The notes under the pieces were generated by a model that worked only from the letters and a program-made list of their open reading frames with translations, made no database searches and was not told where the DNA came from. From positions 1 through 64,000 of the forward strand of contig NZ_JAKIKW010000007.1 in NCBI RefSeq assembly GCF_023283945.1: 64,000 nucleotides of DNA. The letters run 5' to 3'. Made by a program: the position numbers and the translations under genes. The DNA comes from Shewanella gelidimarina (GTDB lineage Bacteria; Pseudomonadota; Gammaproteobacteria; Enterobacterales; Shewanellaceae). Of this stretch, positions 1-8,220 are shown piece after piece; within the stretch, counting starts at the first letter, position 1; the number at the start of each line of letters is the position of its first letter.

Positions 1-70
1 GTACTTGAACCCCGGCGGGAAAGAACATTCCCCAGAACAGTAAAGCCACGGCCTCAACGATATGCTAGAA

Positions 71-104
71 ACAAAAATGCCGCTCACCTTAAGTGAACGG
101 CATT
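71..104 (-). terminator. Intrinsic terminator of the 126-530 gene
   Basis: Inverted repeat at 76-104 (arms AATGCCG / CGGCATT with a TCAC/GTGA extension) is followed on the minus strand by a T-rich run (TTTTTGTTT). It lies just downstream of the stop codon at 126. A second small hairpin (AGAGC/GCTCT) sits between them. Positions 1-70 show nothing else I can identify. Confidence 0.75.
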
Positions 105-125
105 AGAGCTTTCGCTCTCTTTTTA

Positions 126-530
126 TTACATCGTTGCCATGGTCCAGTAATCAAGCCGCTTATCTGGCTGACTAATCACCACTTTACACGACTCTTTATA
201 TTTCCCCATCAAAGGACCTAAGCTCTTTGAGTTAGGCATTGATGCTTTATGTTGCTCTGTAGCTGCAATAACAGCCTGATTAACATACTCTGTGCTTTGA
301 TATTTATTCGCGATTTCAACCGCTTGTTCGCCAGAGAGTTTTAATCTATCACCTACTGCTTGCATTTGTGGTGCATTCATAGCTGCTATCGCATTCGACG
401 CTATCTGATAATATGCAGCACATTCAGTTAACTCTTTAGTCAATGCGTCTTCAGCATCGCCCGCAACAGCATTAAAAGACAATAAACCGACGGCTATTGC
501 TAGCGTACTTGCGTAAGTGGTACCAGACAT
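126..530 (-). CDS. Small exported protein of unknown function
   Basis: 134-residue protein with a clear N-terminal signal peptide (hydrophobic core about residues 8-22, AVA-type cleavage site near residue 24). The mature part is mostly polar and predicted helical, with two cysteines (about residues 37 and 115) that could form a disulfide in the periplasm. I recognise no family. AAAGGG upstream gives a reasonable ribosome-binding site. It is followed by its own terminator and its neighbour at 671 is separated by 140 bases, so it is probably a single-gene unit. Real gene likely; function unknown. Confidence 0.7.
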   Translation of the reverse strand: MSGTTYASTLAIAVGLLSFNAVAGDAEDALTKELTECAAYYQIASNAIAAMNAPQMQAVGDRLKLSGEQAVEIANKYQSTEYVNQAVIAATEQHKASMPNSKSLGPLMGKYKESCKVVISQPDKRLDYWTMATM

Positions 531-670
531 GAAAATAATCCCTTTTTATATTCGTTCGATTTAACTACTTCTACTTTAGCTTTCATTTAATATCAAGCGT
601 AACATCAAAAAAGATGCAAAGACGCTAACAATTAGAACGAGTTAAAAACCATCGATTGATGTATTCGCTT

Positions 671-1273
671 TTATGAGATTGTCACATTGAGTTTGTTACG
701 CAGAGCGGTTTTTACCTCACCCCATTCAGAGTCGATAATCGAGTAAACGACGGTATCTCTTATAGTGCCATTCTCTAAAATTTGATGGTTGCGCAAAATA
801 CCATCTTGATTCGCCCCTAAACGACAAATCGCCTGCCGTGACACTTCATTCTGAATATGAGTTCGAAACTCTACCGCGATAACATCTAATGTTTCAAAGG
901 CATAGGCTAATAGCAGTAACTTACACTCAGTATTGACTGCAGTGCGTTGCACACTTTTAGCATACCAAGTGTGGCCGATTTCAAGACGACGATGATTTTG
1001 CTGCCAATGACAGATCCGTGTGCAACCGACAATAGCTCCAGAGTGACGATCTCGAACCGCAAATGCCAGTGTTTCCCCTTTTTCTTCCGCTAAAAGAGCT
1101 TGGCTAATATAATCATTCACATCGTCGGGATGCGGGACTTTGGTAAACCACAGCTGCCAGAGCTCACCATCACAAACTGCAATACTCAATGCTGGAGCAT
1201 GCGCTAACGTTAAAGGTTCTAAAACAACGTGTTCACCCACCAGCGCATTGTCTTTCACTTGTTGTGCGTTCAA
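671..1273 (-). CDS. GNAT acetyltransferase, RimJ/RimL type
   Basis: 200-residue GNAT-fold N-acetyltransferase resembling the RimJ/RimL group that acetylates protein N-termini or small amines using acetyl-CoA. The family pattern is visible in the order LVGEHVVLEPL at the N-terminus, an internal AIVGCTRI strand, RLEIGHTWY in the middle and an IAVEFRTHIQNEVSRQAICRLG segment matching the acetyl-CoA-binding end. The start is a TTG codon at 1273 preceded by a strong AAGGAG at good spacing; no upstream ATG is better. The substrate cannot be told from sequence. It lies head-to-tail with the nitroreductase gene and may be cotranscribed with it. Confidence 0.85.
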   Translation of the reverse strand: MNAQQVKDNALVGEHVVLEPLTLAHAPALSIAVCDGELWQLWFTKVPHPDDVNDYISQALLAEEKGETLAFAVRDRHSGAIVGCTRICHWQQNHRRLEIGHTWYAKSVQRTAVNTECKLLLLAYAFETLDVIAVEFRTHIQNEVSRQAICRLGANQDGILRNHQILENGTIRDTVVYSIIDSEWGEVKTALRNKLNVTIS

Positions 1274-1317
1274 CTCAATCTCCTTTTAAATTGTAGTCAC
1301 TAGGGGTTGCTCATCCA

Positions 1318-1866
1318 CTATAAATATCGAGCGAAGCCCATCCCCTCTTTCACCGGCTTAGTTGTTGCTTTCAGTGCTGGTGTCCCAATATAAAGGAAGC
1401 CAACAATCTGATCCGTCTGTTCAAGATCAAGTAATTGATGCACATTTTTATCAAAGGCTAAGGCACCAGTTCGCCATATCCCGCCCAGGCCCTGTGCAAA
1501 TACAGCTTGCTGCATTGCCATTGCGGCGCAACCTGCGGCAAGCTGTTGTTCAAATGCTGGAACTTTGGGGTGCTGCTTCACTTTAGCCACCACGGTGATG
1601 ACCATAGGGGCTCTTAAAGGCATGTTCTTTGTTTTATTGATAACATCTTCTTCTGCACCATTTAATGCTGACGCTTCAGCAAAAACGTTCCCTAGTTTCT
1701 CAAGCCCATCACCCGTCGCAATGATAAACTCCCACGGCGTCAAACCACCATGGTCGGGTACACGTGCCGCAGCGTCTAAAATATTCTTAAGCTGGTCATC
1801 TGATGGGCCTGGATCGATAAGGCGTGGCGCGGATTGTCTGGTCAATAAAAGGGTTAATGCGTCCAA
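1318..1866 (-). CDS. ydjA: NAD(P)H nitroreductase, YdjA family
   Basis: 182 residues, the normal length for the compact YdjA nitroreductases, which bind FMN and reduce nitro compounds or quinones with NAD(P)H. The opening MDALxLLxxRQSAPRL, the VPDHGGLTPWEF motif and the C-terminal IVGFLYIGTP block match E. coli YdjA closely. The conserved GGIWRTGA segment of the family is present. Start is a TTG at 1866 with AAGGAT upstream. The physiological substrate of YdjA proteins is not settled, so the call is for family rather than role. Confidence 0.9.
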   Translation of the reverse strand: MDALTLLLTRQSAPRLIDPGPSDDQLKNILDAAARVPDHGGLTPWEFIIATGDGLEKLGNVFAEASALNGAEEDVINKTKNMPLRAPMVITVVAKVKQHPKVPAFEQQLAAGCAAMAMQQAVFAQGLGGIWRTGALAFDKNVHQLLDLEQTDQIVGFLYIGTPALKATTKPVKEGMGFARYL

Positions 1867-1925
1867 CGGATCATCCTTAATAAATTGAGATTAATAATTG
1901 CTTCAGTTGAGAGTATCAAGCTCCC

Positions 1926-1955
1926 AAAAAAAATCCCACCTATTTGGTGGGATTT
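1926..1955 (-). terminator. Intrinsic terminator of the DoxX gene
   Basis: Perfect 10-bp inverted repeat (AAATCCCACC / GGTGGGATTT, 1931-1955) with a 5-base loop, followed on the minus strand by a run of T (from A1926-1933 on the plus strand). It is immediately downstream of the stop at 1971. Confidence 0.85.
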
Positions 1956-1970
1956 AATAAAGTGAGCTCG

Positions 1971-2564
1971 TTAAGCAATGCCGTTCTTCTTCGCAATGTA
2001 ATAATCAAGACTGGTATATCGGCCGCCCCCCATAAATACCAGAGCCACCAACATAAAGAGATAAGTTACCGCAAACTCGATGCCGTTATTCAGTACCACA
2101 ATATTACCTGAACTGGTCAGCCACTCGTAATTCCCGTTCTGTTGTAGTAGTTCTTTAGCGCGTTCAAGTTTTTCTGTCGATGCCAACACCTTGTCGTTTG
2201 CTAACCATGAACTCGCATCCGCTATTGCTAACCAGCCGTTATCCCAATGAACCGCAAAAGCGGCAACTAACATGGTAATTGATAATGGGATTGCGATTAA
2301 ACGAGTCGCTAAACCAAGAATGAGTAAGCCACCACCGACAAATTCTGTGCCTGCTGCCAAGACAACCATCACTTCAGGAAATGGCAAGCCAAGTCCCCAA
2401 TCAGGATTACCAAACCAAGCTGCCGTGTCACTAAAATGGGAGAGTTTGTTATAACCTGCTTGCATTAATACCGGCGCGAGATAAAGTCGTAACGCCAGCG
2501 GTGCAATACCTTCAGCATAGCGAATGGTGTTTAGAAATTTTTGATATAGTTGTCCAAGTAGCAT
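1971..2564 (-). CDS. DoxX-family membrane protein
   Basis: 197-residue integral membrane protein of the DoxX/SURF4-like family. Family features seen: an N-terminal amphipathic stretch, then LAPVLMQAGYNKL (the conserved R/K-L-x-AGxxKL region), a glycine-rich helix with VLAAGTEFVGGGLLILGLATR, and two more hydrophobic helices. DoxX proteins are often linked to redox stress or terminal-oxidase modules, but the molecular role is undefined. Compared with short DoxX proteins it has a soluble loop of about 45 residues between helices 3 and 4. ATG start at 2564 with AAAGAGGGA upstream. Own terminator downstream. Confidence 0.85.
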   Translation of the reverse strand: MLLGQLYQKFLNTIRYAEGIAPLALRLYLAPVLMQAGYNKLSHFSDTAAWFGNPDWGLGLPFPEVMVVLAAGTEFVGGGLLILGLATRLIAIPLSITMLVAAFAVHWDNGWLAIADASSWLANDKVLASTEKLERAKELLQQNGNYEWLTSSGNIVVLNNGIEFAVTYLFMLVALVFMGGGRYTSLDYYIAKKNGIA

Positions 2565-2674
2565 GTCGATCCCTCTTTAATTCCGTTAACCTATTAGACC
2601 TTAACAAGTATCATTATCTTTCAGTTGCAACTGATAAAAATCAATCCAGCAACAATAATATCAAGATGCTAGGG

Positions 2675-3517
2675 TTAAATATCTTCACTGATTTCAGTAA
2701 GCTCTCTAATGAGTGTATTCAATTTATTTTCAAAGCGCTGTTTTTGTTTTTGATTTGCTAAACGGTTTAGTTTGATCAGTAGCTCGCCGAATCTTGCCGT
2801 GTTGTCATCCAATTTTGTCTGATAGGCTTTTGATTTCAGCGTATCAGGCTGAGTCATTAACAGCTTTAAGCTATGTGACAGCGCTTTTTGGTTTTGCCTA
2901 TTTTTTAATGCTTGTGAGAATAAACGGATCCAATCATGGCGGTATTCAAGCCACATATCTAACGTATCACCGCGCTTAACATTGTAAGCATGTATTGCTT
3001 TTTTTTGCGACGGCAAGAGTTTTCCAAGCCATTTTTCAACCCGTTTGTCTATTCGTTCATCAGCCATTTCAATCAACTGCGGTTGACTCTTGCCAAGATA
3101 CTTCTCATTTAACTCCTTTTCTTCGACTCTAAGTTCAGCAATCACCTGTTTAACTTGATCATCTGAGAAAGAGCTTATGATTGGGATCAGCGATGGCTCA
3201 ACAAAATCAAACACTCGAAGCCAATGTGCTTTAGCCGAAACCACATGATCACTCCAAGATTGTGTGCTAAAACGTTGATGATTGATTTCAGCTGCGAGCA
3301 GGGCTAACTGATCTTTATAACGGGGCATTTCTTGTGTCCGATGCCATACCAAAAATGCATCTAACGCCAGTTCAAATTGTTTGTCCTGCTGGTCATCTAA
3401 TGCAACGTACTCTTCGAGTTTCCACTCAATTGCCCAATCCAAAAAGTAATAACCAACTTTGGTGGAGCAGCCAATTAAGCTAATCGATAACAATCCCCAT
3501 AAAATCAATTTTTTCAT
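2675..3517 (-). CDS. DUF6279-type lipoprotein
   Basis: 280-residue predicted outer-membrane-directed lipoprotein. The signal MKKLILWGLLSISLIGC ends in a lipobox (LIGC), and this fixes the start at the ATG at 3517 with a GGGGG run upstream; a longer frame to 3562 would put 15 unlikely residues before the signal. The mature protein is highly charged and helical. The opening YYFLDWAIEWKLEEYVALDDQQ and the repeated W/R-rich helices are those of the DUF6279 family, whose function is unknown. It stands alone between DoxX and the thiamine unit. Confidence 0.8.
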   Translation of the reverse strand: MKKLILWGLLSISLIGCSTKVGYYFLDWAIEWKLEEYVALDDQQDKQFELALDAFLVWHRTQEMPRYKDQLALLAAEINHQRFSTQSWSDHVVSAKAHWLRVFDFVEPSLIPIISSFSDDQVKQVIAELRVEEKELNEKYLGKSQPQLIEMADERIDKRVEKWLGKLLPSQKKAIHAYNVKRGDTLDMWLEYRHDWIRLFSQALKNRQNQKALSHSLKLLMTQPDTLKSKAYQTKLDDNTARFGELLIKLNRLANQKQKQRFENKLNTLIRELTEISEDI

Positions 3518-3627
3518 ATAACCCCCAACCGTTAATATCAACCTAGCATAGAATATGCGCAATCGTATGAACGGTTACAAAGTGTCAATGAAGGGAGTTT
3601 ACAAGGTCGGGTTGGATATATTGACAG

Positions 3628-3642
3628 GTTTACGGCGTAAAC
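3628..3642. other. Short palindrome near the end of the thiamine unit
   Basis: GTTTAC-GGC-GTAAAC inverted repeat just downstream of the stop codon at 3652. No T run follows on the minus strand, so it is a weak terminator at best; it could protect the 3' end of the message. Confidence 0.35.
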
Positions 3643-3651
3643 AGTCTTGAA

Positions 3652-4680
3652 TTATGAACAGCTGGCAATAAGATGCTGGTATTGCTCGGCGCAAATAAGA
3701 TAGTTACTTGCTTGTTCATCAGAGGATATTGCTTGGCCGTTTTCATCGAATGCTAGAATATTATCAAACGCCATTTGCAGCGCCCAACAGACGGCAAAAA
3801 CCCAATATAGATCAACGGCTGCAGGTACAGCATTCGATGCGTGTAGATTCAAATTACTTTGCTGTCGCAGATAATTTGCCACCAACCAATGTCGCTGTTT
3901 CGACGACAATGAATGACTGGCGATCACTGAGGCGAGATCGCATAATGGATGCGAGCTGCAAGCATATTCAAAGTCGATGCAATGGAGCTTATCTTGCCCG
4001 ATTAATATGTTAAATGGATTTAAATCACGATGGCTAAACTGGAGATTGACTAAGCACTTATCGAGAGTGTCGAGCATTGAATTAATTGCATCTGTTTGTG
4101 TGAGTAAACAATCAAACTGTTGTAACCAAGGCTCAATACTTGGATGATTATTACTGTCTTTATTCAGTAATTGTTGCTTCATTTGGCACAAACGGGCGTG
4201 ATATATCTGCCATTGTTTATCAACTGCGATGACATTTTCAGGAGTGGGCAACTCTTTTAAACCATTGAGTAATTGCAGTAACAATTGTTCTGCACCCGGC
4301 CAATCCTCTTGGGTATGGGTGACTGGGTGAGCCCCATTCGCACTGATAAGCTCACTCCAACTACGGTGGTGCTGTTGGGATAAGAACTCACTCAAATAAA
4401 ATTGCTTATCGGGGCTGATATAGACCACCTTAGGCGCGAGGTTAGCATCGCTTGCAGAGCGCCAAGCAAGCACTTCACTATCTCGGTCACAGATTTGAGA
4501 GCTAGCCCAGCTGTTAAGCCTAAGCACCCACTCAGACTCTACGGCCTTACTCGGGTGTAATCCGCGAACATAATAGTTTTGATTGCTCAAACCTTGCGTT
4601 AAAGGGGCTATAACACTTACCCGAGTCAAACCTGACAGGGTCAAATAGCGAGCTAAGTCTTGCTTAAGCGAATCACTCAA
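3652..4680 (-). CDS. Thiamine-kinase-like phosphotransferase
   Basis: 342-residue aminoglycoside/choline-kinase-fold (APH family) phosphotransferase. The catalytic loop reads FSHRDLNPFNIL (catalytic Asp in HRD) and the metal-binding motif is CIDFEYA; an N-terminal LTQGLSNQNYYV corresponds to the nucleotide-binding lip. The family includes ThiK, which phosphorylates thiamine to thiamine monophosphate. Placement behind a TPP riboswitch, a TonB receptor and a PnuT-type carrier makes thiamine the likely substrate; this is inference from context. The start is either GTG at 4716, inside pnuT, or TTG at 4680. I chose TTG because AGGAG lies 8 bases ahead of it and it follows the pnuT stop directly. 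Confidence 0.75.
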   Translation of the reverse strand: MSDSLKQDLARYLTLSGLTRVSVIAPLTQGLSNQNYYVRGLHPSKAVESEWVLRLNSWASSQICDRDSEVLAWRSASDANLAPKVVYISPDKQFYLSEFLSQQHHRSWSELISANGAHPVTHTQEDWPGAEQLLLQLLNGLKELPTPENVIAVDKQWQIYHARLCQMKQQLLNKDSNNHPSIEPWLQQFDCLLTQTDAINSMLDTLDKCLVNLQFSHRDLNPFNILIGQDKLHCIDFEYACSSHPLCDLASVIASHSLSSKQRHWLVANYLRQQSNLNLHASNAVPAAVDLYWVFAVCWALQMAFDNILAFDENGQAISSDEQASNYLICAEQYQHLIASCS

Positions 4681-4681
4681 C

Positions 4682-5344
4682 TTAAGTCGCTCCTGCCAGT
4701 ACAGCCATACTGTCACTTGGCTGCTGCGTTTTCATTTTATTGCGCCACATAAAGTAACCAAACACCACCATAACGACATAGAACACAAAGAGCACTGACG
4801 TTAACATCAGTCCCTTGCTCACATACAAGTAGATAGACACGGCATCAATAACAAACCAATAGATCCAGTTTTCCAACACTTTTTTAGCCACTAAAAAGGT
4901 TGTCATCACTGCAAAACAGGTCGTTGCTGCGTCCAAATAGGGAAATGAGGCTTGGGTTTGTGTTGCCATAAAATAGCCAATAATCAGCGCCAGCAATGTG
5001 GTTATCGCAATCAATTTAAGGTGAGTCGACAGTCGCCATGAAACAATTTTAATCCCATCATGGCCATTGCCTCCTTTGCTCCACAGCCAATAACCATAAA
5101 CGGCCATCGCCATATAATAAACGTTAAGCACCGATTCCATCAGCAATGATACTTTCCAAAACAGCACCGTATAAATTGCAGTACTGGTTAATGCCGCGGG
5201 CCAGCACCACACGCTACCTTTCATCGCGAGTATCAAATAGGCTAAAGCCAGCAGCACAGCAACCGCTTCCCAAGCCGTTAGCGCTTGCGCTTCACCGAAT
5301 GCTGATGTAAAACTGTCGACTAACGATAGCCAGAAATCTGCCAT
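4682..5344 (-). CDS. pnuT: PnuC/PnuT-family transporter, probably for thiamine
   Basis: 220-residue inner-membrane protein with seven predicted hydrophobic helices and the PnuC-family signatures: WCWPAALTSTAIYTVLFWK near residue 50 and WIYWFVIDAVSIYLYVSKGL near residue 160. PnuC proteins import nicotinamide riboside; the PnuT branch, described from genomes with TPP-riboswitch control, imports thiamine. The riboswitch upstream of this operon and the kinase directly downstream argue for thiamine. The Trp-rich substrate-binding helix is intact. ATG at 5344. A terminator-like hairpin separates it from the gene upstream. Confidence 0.8.
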   Translation of the reverse strand: MADFWLSLVDSFTSAFGEAQALTAWEAVAVLLALAYLILAMKGSVWCWPAALTSTAIYTVLFWKVSLLMESVLNVYYMAMAVYGYWLWSKGGNGHDGIKIVSWRLSTHLKLIAITTLLALIIGYFMATQTQASFPYLDAATTCFAVMTTFLVAKKVLENWIYWFVIDAVSIYLYVSKGLMLTSVLFVFYVVMVVFGYFMWRNKMKTQQPSDSMAVLAGAT

Positions 5345-5390
5345 TGACTTAAGTCTCTCTATTAAAAATATATGCTATTAAAAGCCTAAA

Positions 5391-5427
5391 ATAAAAAGCC
5401 ACAAAGTATCGATAACACTCTGTGGCT
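5391..5427 (-). terminator. Intra-operon terminator between the YkoF-like gene and pnuT
   Basis: Inverted repeat AGCCACA / TGTGGCT (5397-5427, extended by partial pairing) followed on the minus strand by TTTTTATTTT. It sits downstream of the YkoF-like gene (stop 5450) and upstream of pnuT (start 5344). It probably reduces the flow of transcription into pnuT and the kinase gene. Confidence 0.6.
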
Positions 5428-5449
5428 AATTGTCACTACGTTAGCTTAG

Positions 5450-5710
5450 TTATTCACTGTGGCTTAAGTCGAGCTCACCACCGATAAACTTACACACAAA
5501 CACCGCTTTTCCCCACTTCTCGTGAGCCGCTTCCATCTCGGTGGCTAACATTGCCATCACCTCAGCGTACTCTCCGCACACCTGTGTTGCCATTGCGTTA
5601 GTCACACGCTGGATATTGTCATAAGTATCTACTCGACCTATAAACCACTTAATCGGGTCTAAATAATTATCTTGTAGTGGGTAGCAACTAATTTCTGCAG
5701 TTAACTTCAT
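5450..5710 (-). CDS. YkoF-like thiamine/HMP-binding domain protein
   Basis: 86-residue soluble protein, no signal peptide. It looks like a single ferredoxin-like domain of the YkoF family, whose Bacillus member binds thiamine and hydroxymethylpyrimidine. The stretch opening with MKLTAEISCYPLQDNY, then ATQVCGEYAEVM and the WGKAVFVCKFIGGELDL tail are what I recognise. ATG at 5710 with AAGGT upstream is preferred over a TTG at 5743. It lies between the riboswitch-controlled receptor and pnuT, so a role in binding or handing on imported thiamine is likely but inferred. Bacillus YkoF has two such domains; this is one. Confidence 0.7.
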   Translation of the reverse strand: MKLTAEISCYPLQDNYLDPIKWFIGRVDTYDNIQRVTNAMATQVCGEYAEVMAMLATEMEAAHEKWGKAVFVCKFIGGELDLSHSE

Positions 5711-5777
5711 TTTTTTGACCTTAGCATTTATCGCTGATAACAATATTAAAGATATTAATCTATTTATTAATGATGCT

Positions 5778-7916
5778 TTACATAAACTTAACGTTTAAGG
5801 TGACCCCTAATTGGCGAGGATCACCATAGCGTACATATTGCTTATCTGCCCAGCCTAAATCAGGCTCATTACCGAAGTAGAAGCCTCGAACGCCGTATTT
5901 TTCATCAAATAGATTGCGTCCCCAAAGATAGGCTGACCACATATCAGCTTCGTAACCTAGTTTGGCATTAAATATTTGGTAAGCATCGGATGTCGACTCA
6001 TTACTATCGGAGTAATAAAAATCACTCTTACCACTGGTATTCACGTTAGCAAACCAACCAGAATCGTTGCGATAAGTGGCACCAACACTAAAGGTAAAGT
6101 TAGGTGAATGGGCTAGTTCACGGCCTGAAAGGTCCACCACTGTGCCATATTTATCTTCGTATTCGTAATCACCATAAGCAGTTTCTAACCAACCTAAACT
6201 GGTGTAAAGTTTTAGGTTATCGGTTGCATACCAGTTAGCATCAAGCTCTGCACCATAGTTATGAGAACTGCCAGCATTTTCGGTAAAGAGAATGAAATTA
6301 CCTTCTTCGCCTACCACTGTCGATTGCTGTGATGCCGCAACTTGTTGATCTTGTCTATCCATAAAGAATACTGACAAATTGGTGCTTGCTTGACCCTCGA
6401 ACCAAACCGACTTTAATCCCACTTCGTAATTATAAAGAATTTCGGTGTCATACTCTTTTTTATCGGCGAGTTCGAGCGGTAATGACATATTAAAGCCACC
6501 CGCTTTATAGCCTCTCGCGACACGAATATAAGATTCGTGGTTCTCACTGAGTGCTTTGCTTAACGCAATATGGCCGCCCCACATCGTCTCGCTTGGATCA
6601 AAACGGTCTCCATCTGAATCACTATATTCACTGTCTCGACGCTCAACGCGCAGGCCTAGTGATAACGCGTAGTTAGCGCCTAAATCTGAGTCCAACTGAC
6701 CAAATAACGCATAGTTTTTAGCTTCGTATTCCGCACTTAGCTGACTATAAGTATCCATAGTCTCATTATCTTCTTGTAAATCCATAGCATATACACCCAC
6801 CAGCCAGTCGGTACTGCCCGCGAAAATACGCCCTGATTCAGTCGAAGATAACCTAAACTCTTGCGTCACGGTCTGTCTGTCGCCTTTCTTATCCCAATTA
6901 TACTCATATTCACAAGGGCTACCGCCGCAATCTCGACTGTCCCAATAATCAGGGTTAGCCCAGTCGCCGTCATAGTTATGGTGAGTTTCTGACTTTGCAA
7001 CAGAGGTTAATGACGTCAGTTCAACGTTTTCAGCACCAGTGTAAGTAAACTTTAAAACGCTACCGTTAGTACGCTGTTTATCAACGCCTGGCGCATCCGT
7101 TAACGTATCAAAACCGTTGTTATCTAATGTCCAAGCGTCATAACCATTATCGTAGTTTGCATGTAAGTAGGTCAGGTCAATCTCTAGATCTTCAGTCGCG
7201 TACCAACGTAATTTTGCGCGACCGGTAAATTCATCACGATTATTAGTATCGCTCTCACCCAGATAAAGATTGTCACGATAACCGTCTTGCTGATGCTGCT
7301 GTAACGACACGCGGTAAAGCAAGTTACCAGAGTCGGTTAATGGTCCAGAGCTAAAGCCACTAAAAGTCTGCAAATTATCATCGCCTAGCGAGATCTCTGC
7401 ACCATTTTCAAATACGTCGGTGGGGTCGTTACTTTTAAGGTAGATAAGGCCTGCTAATGCGTTTGCGCCGTATCGAGTCCCTTGTGGTCCCCTTAGCACT
7501 TCGACTTGTTGTAGGTCATACATGCTTGAAGCCATGCCTAAACCCGATAAGTCGATATCATCAACGATAAAGCCAACAGAGGAGTTAGGTGCGCCTTGAT
7601 ACTCTTCTTGTTCACCGACACCACGAATTTGGAAGTATTTAGGCCTTGAGCTACCGCCAGACCAGTTGAAGTTAGCAATTGAATTTAAGATATCTTCAAA
7701 GTGCTGGGCACCTTCATCTTCAATTTGCTGTTGATCAATAACGGTGACGCTTGATGGCATTTTGTCTAGCGTTGTACCACGAAAATCAGACGTCACAACC
7801 ATGACTTCCATTTCATCAACAAGAGTCTTTGAGTCAGTATTGGCAAAAGTAGGCGATGACACTAGCGCTGCCATGACGGCAATCGCAACAGGGGAATAAA
7901 CGTTTAAATTTAACAT
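5778..7916 (-). CDS. TonB-dependent outer-membrane receptor, probably for thiamine
   Basis: 712-residue outer-membrane receptor. It has a signal peptide (about residues 1-25), a TonB-box-like MEVMVVT, and a plug domain from about residue 45 to 165 containing MPSSVTVIDQQQIEDEGA and VEVLRGPQGTRYGANALAG. A 22-strand type barrel follows, rich in alternating aromatic and polar residues. Such receptors take up scarce substrates with energy from TonB-ExbBD. The TPP riboswitch directly upstream and the thiamine-linked genes downstream point to thiamine or a thiamine precursor. The C-terminus ends VTLNVKFM rather than with a terminal Phe. The Shine-Dalgarno sequence lies inside a hairpin (see the separate entry). 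Confidence 0.85.
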   Translation of the reverse strand: MLNLNVYSPVAIAVMAALVSSPTFANTDSKTLVDEMEVMVVTSDFRGTTLDKMPSSVTVIDQQQIEDEGAQHFEDILNSIANFNWSGGSSRPKYFQIRGVGEQEEYQGAPNSSVGFIVDDIDLSGLGMASSMYDLQQVEVLRGPQGTRYGANALAGLIYLKSNDPTDVFENGAEISLGDDNLQTFSGFSSGPLTDSGNLLYRVSLQQHQQDGYRDNLYLGESDTNNRDEFTGRAKLRWYATEDLEIDLTYLHANYDNGYDAWTLDNNGFDTLTDAPGVDKQRTNGSVLKFTYTGAENVELTSLTSVAKSETHHNYDGDWANPDYWDSRDCGGSPCEYEYNWDKKGDRQTVTQEFRLSSTESGRIFAGSTDWLVGVYAMDLQEDNETMDTYSQLSAEYEAKNYALFGQLDSDLGANYALSLGLRVERRDSEYSDSDGDRFDPSETMWGGHIALSKALSENHESYIRVARGYKAGGFNMSLPLELADKKEYDTEILYNYEVGLKSVWFEGQASTNLSVFFMDRQDQQVAASQQSTVVGEEGNFILFTENAGSSHNYGAELDANWYATDNLKLYTSLGWLETAYGDYEYEDKYGTVVDLSGRELAHSPNFTFSVGATYRNDSGWFANVNTSGKSDFYYSDSNESTSDAYQIFNAKLGYEADMWSAYLWGRNLFDEKYGVRGFYFGNEPDLGWADKQYVRYGDPRQLGVTLNVKFM

Positions 7917-7917
7917 A

Positions 7918-7944
7918 GGACCTCAAATAAAAATTTTGAGATCC
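7918..7944 (-). promoter_or_regulatory. Hairpin hiding the receptor ribosome-binding site
   Basis: Inverted repeat 7918-7926 / 7936-7944 with one mismatch and a 9-base loop. On the mRNA the 3' arm contains the GAGG Shine-Dalgarno of the receptor gene, whose ATG begins at 7916. This is the expected output element of the TPP riboswitch just upstream, blocking translation when formed. Structure is read from the sequence; its regulatory use is inferred. Confidence 0.65.
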
Positions 7945-7977
7945 GGCAACATAAAGAAGCGATCGGGAAATGAATTG

Positions 7978-8095
7978 TGGCCCATTCCTACGCCGGTATT
8001 AGCCGGATCAGGTTCAAAGGGTTCGTTTTTCAACATCTCAGTTAAAGTCCACAATATCCAACTTATGGTTTATAGACTTTAACACCCCTTGGCGC
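7978..8095 (-). promoter_or_regulatory. TPP riboswitch (THI element)
   Basis: On the minus strand the region reads as a standard TPP aptamer: a 5' AAGGGGTG arm, then CTGAGA, then ACCC, TTTGAACCTGATCCGGC, TAATACCGGCGTAGGAA. These are the conserved cores of the thiamine pyrophosphate riboswitch. It is 60 bases upstream of the TonB receptor gene. Binding of TPP should lower expression of the receptor and probably of the genes behind it. Confidence 0.95.
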
Positions 8096-8220
8096 GGCGG
8101 ATTATACATCAATTTTACAAGCTGATGACAGACTTCTTAACGTTTACAATCTTTATGCATAAAAAAACGTCATCTTTACTGACGTTTTCATAACAAAATT
8201 AATGTCTAATTGTTTACATA

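Noticed and set aside
2501..2761. 86-residue plus-strand frame overlapping the DoxX start
   Set aside because: It overlaps the DoxX gene and the end of the DUF6279 lipoprotein gene and shows no domain; a shadow.
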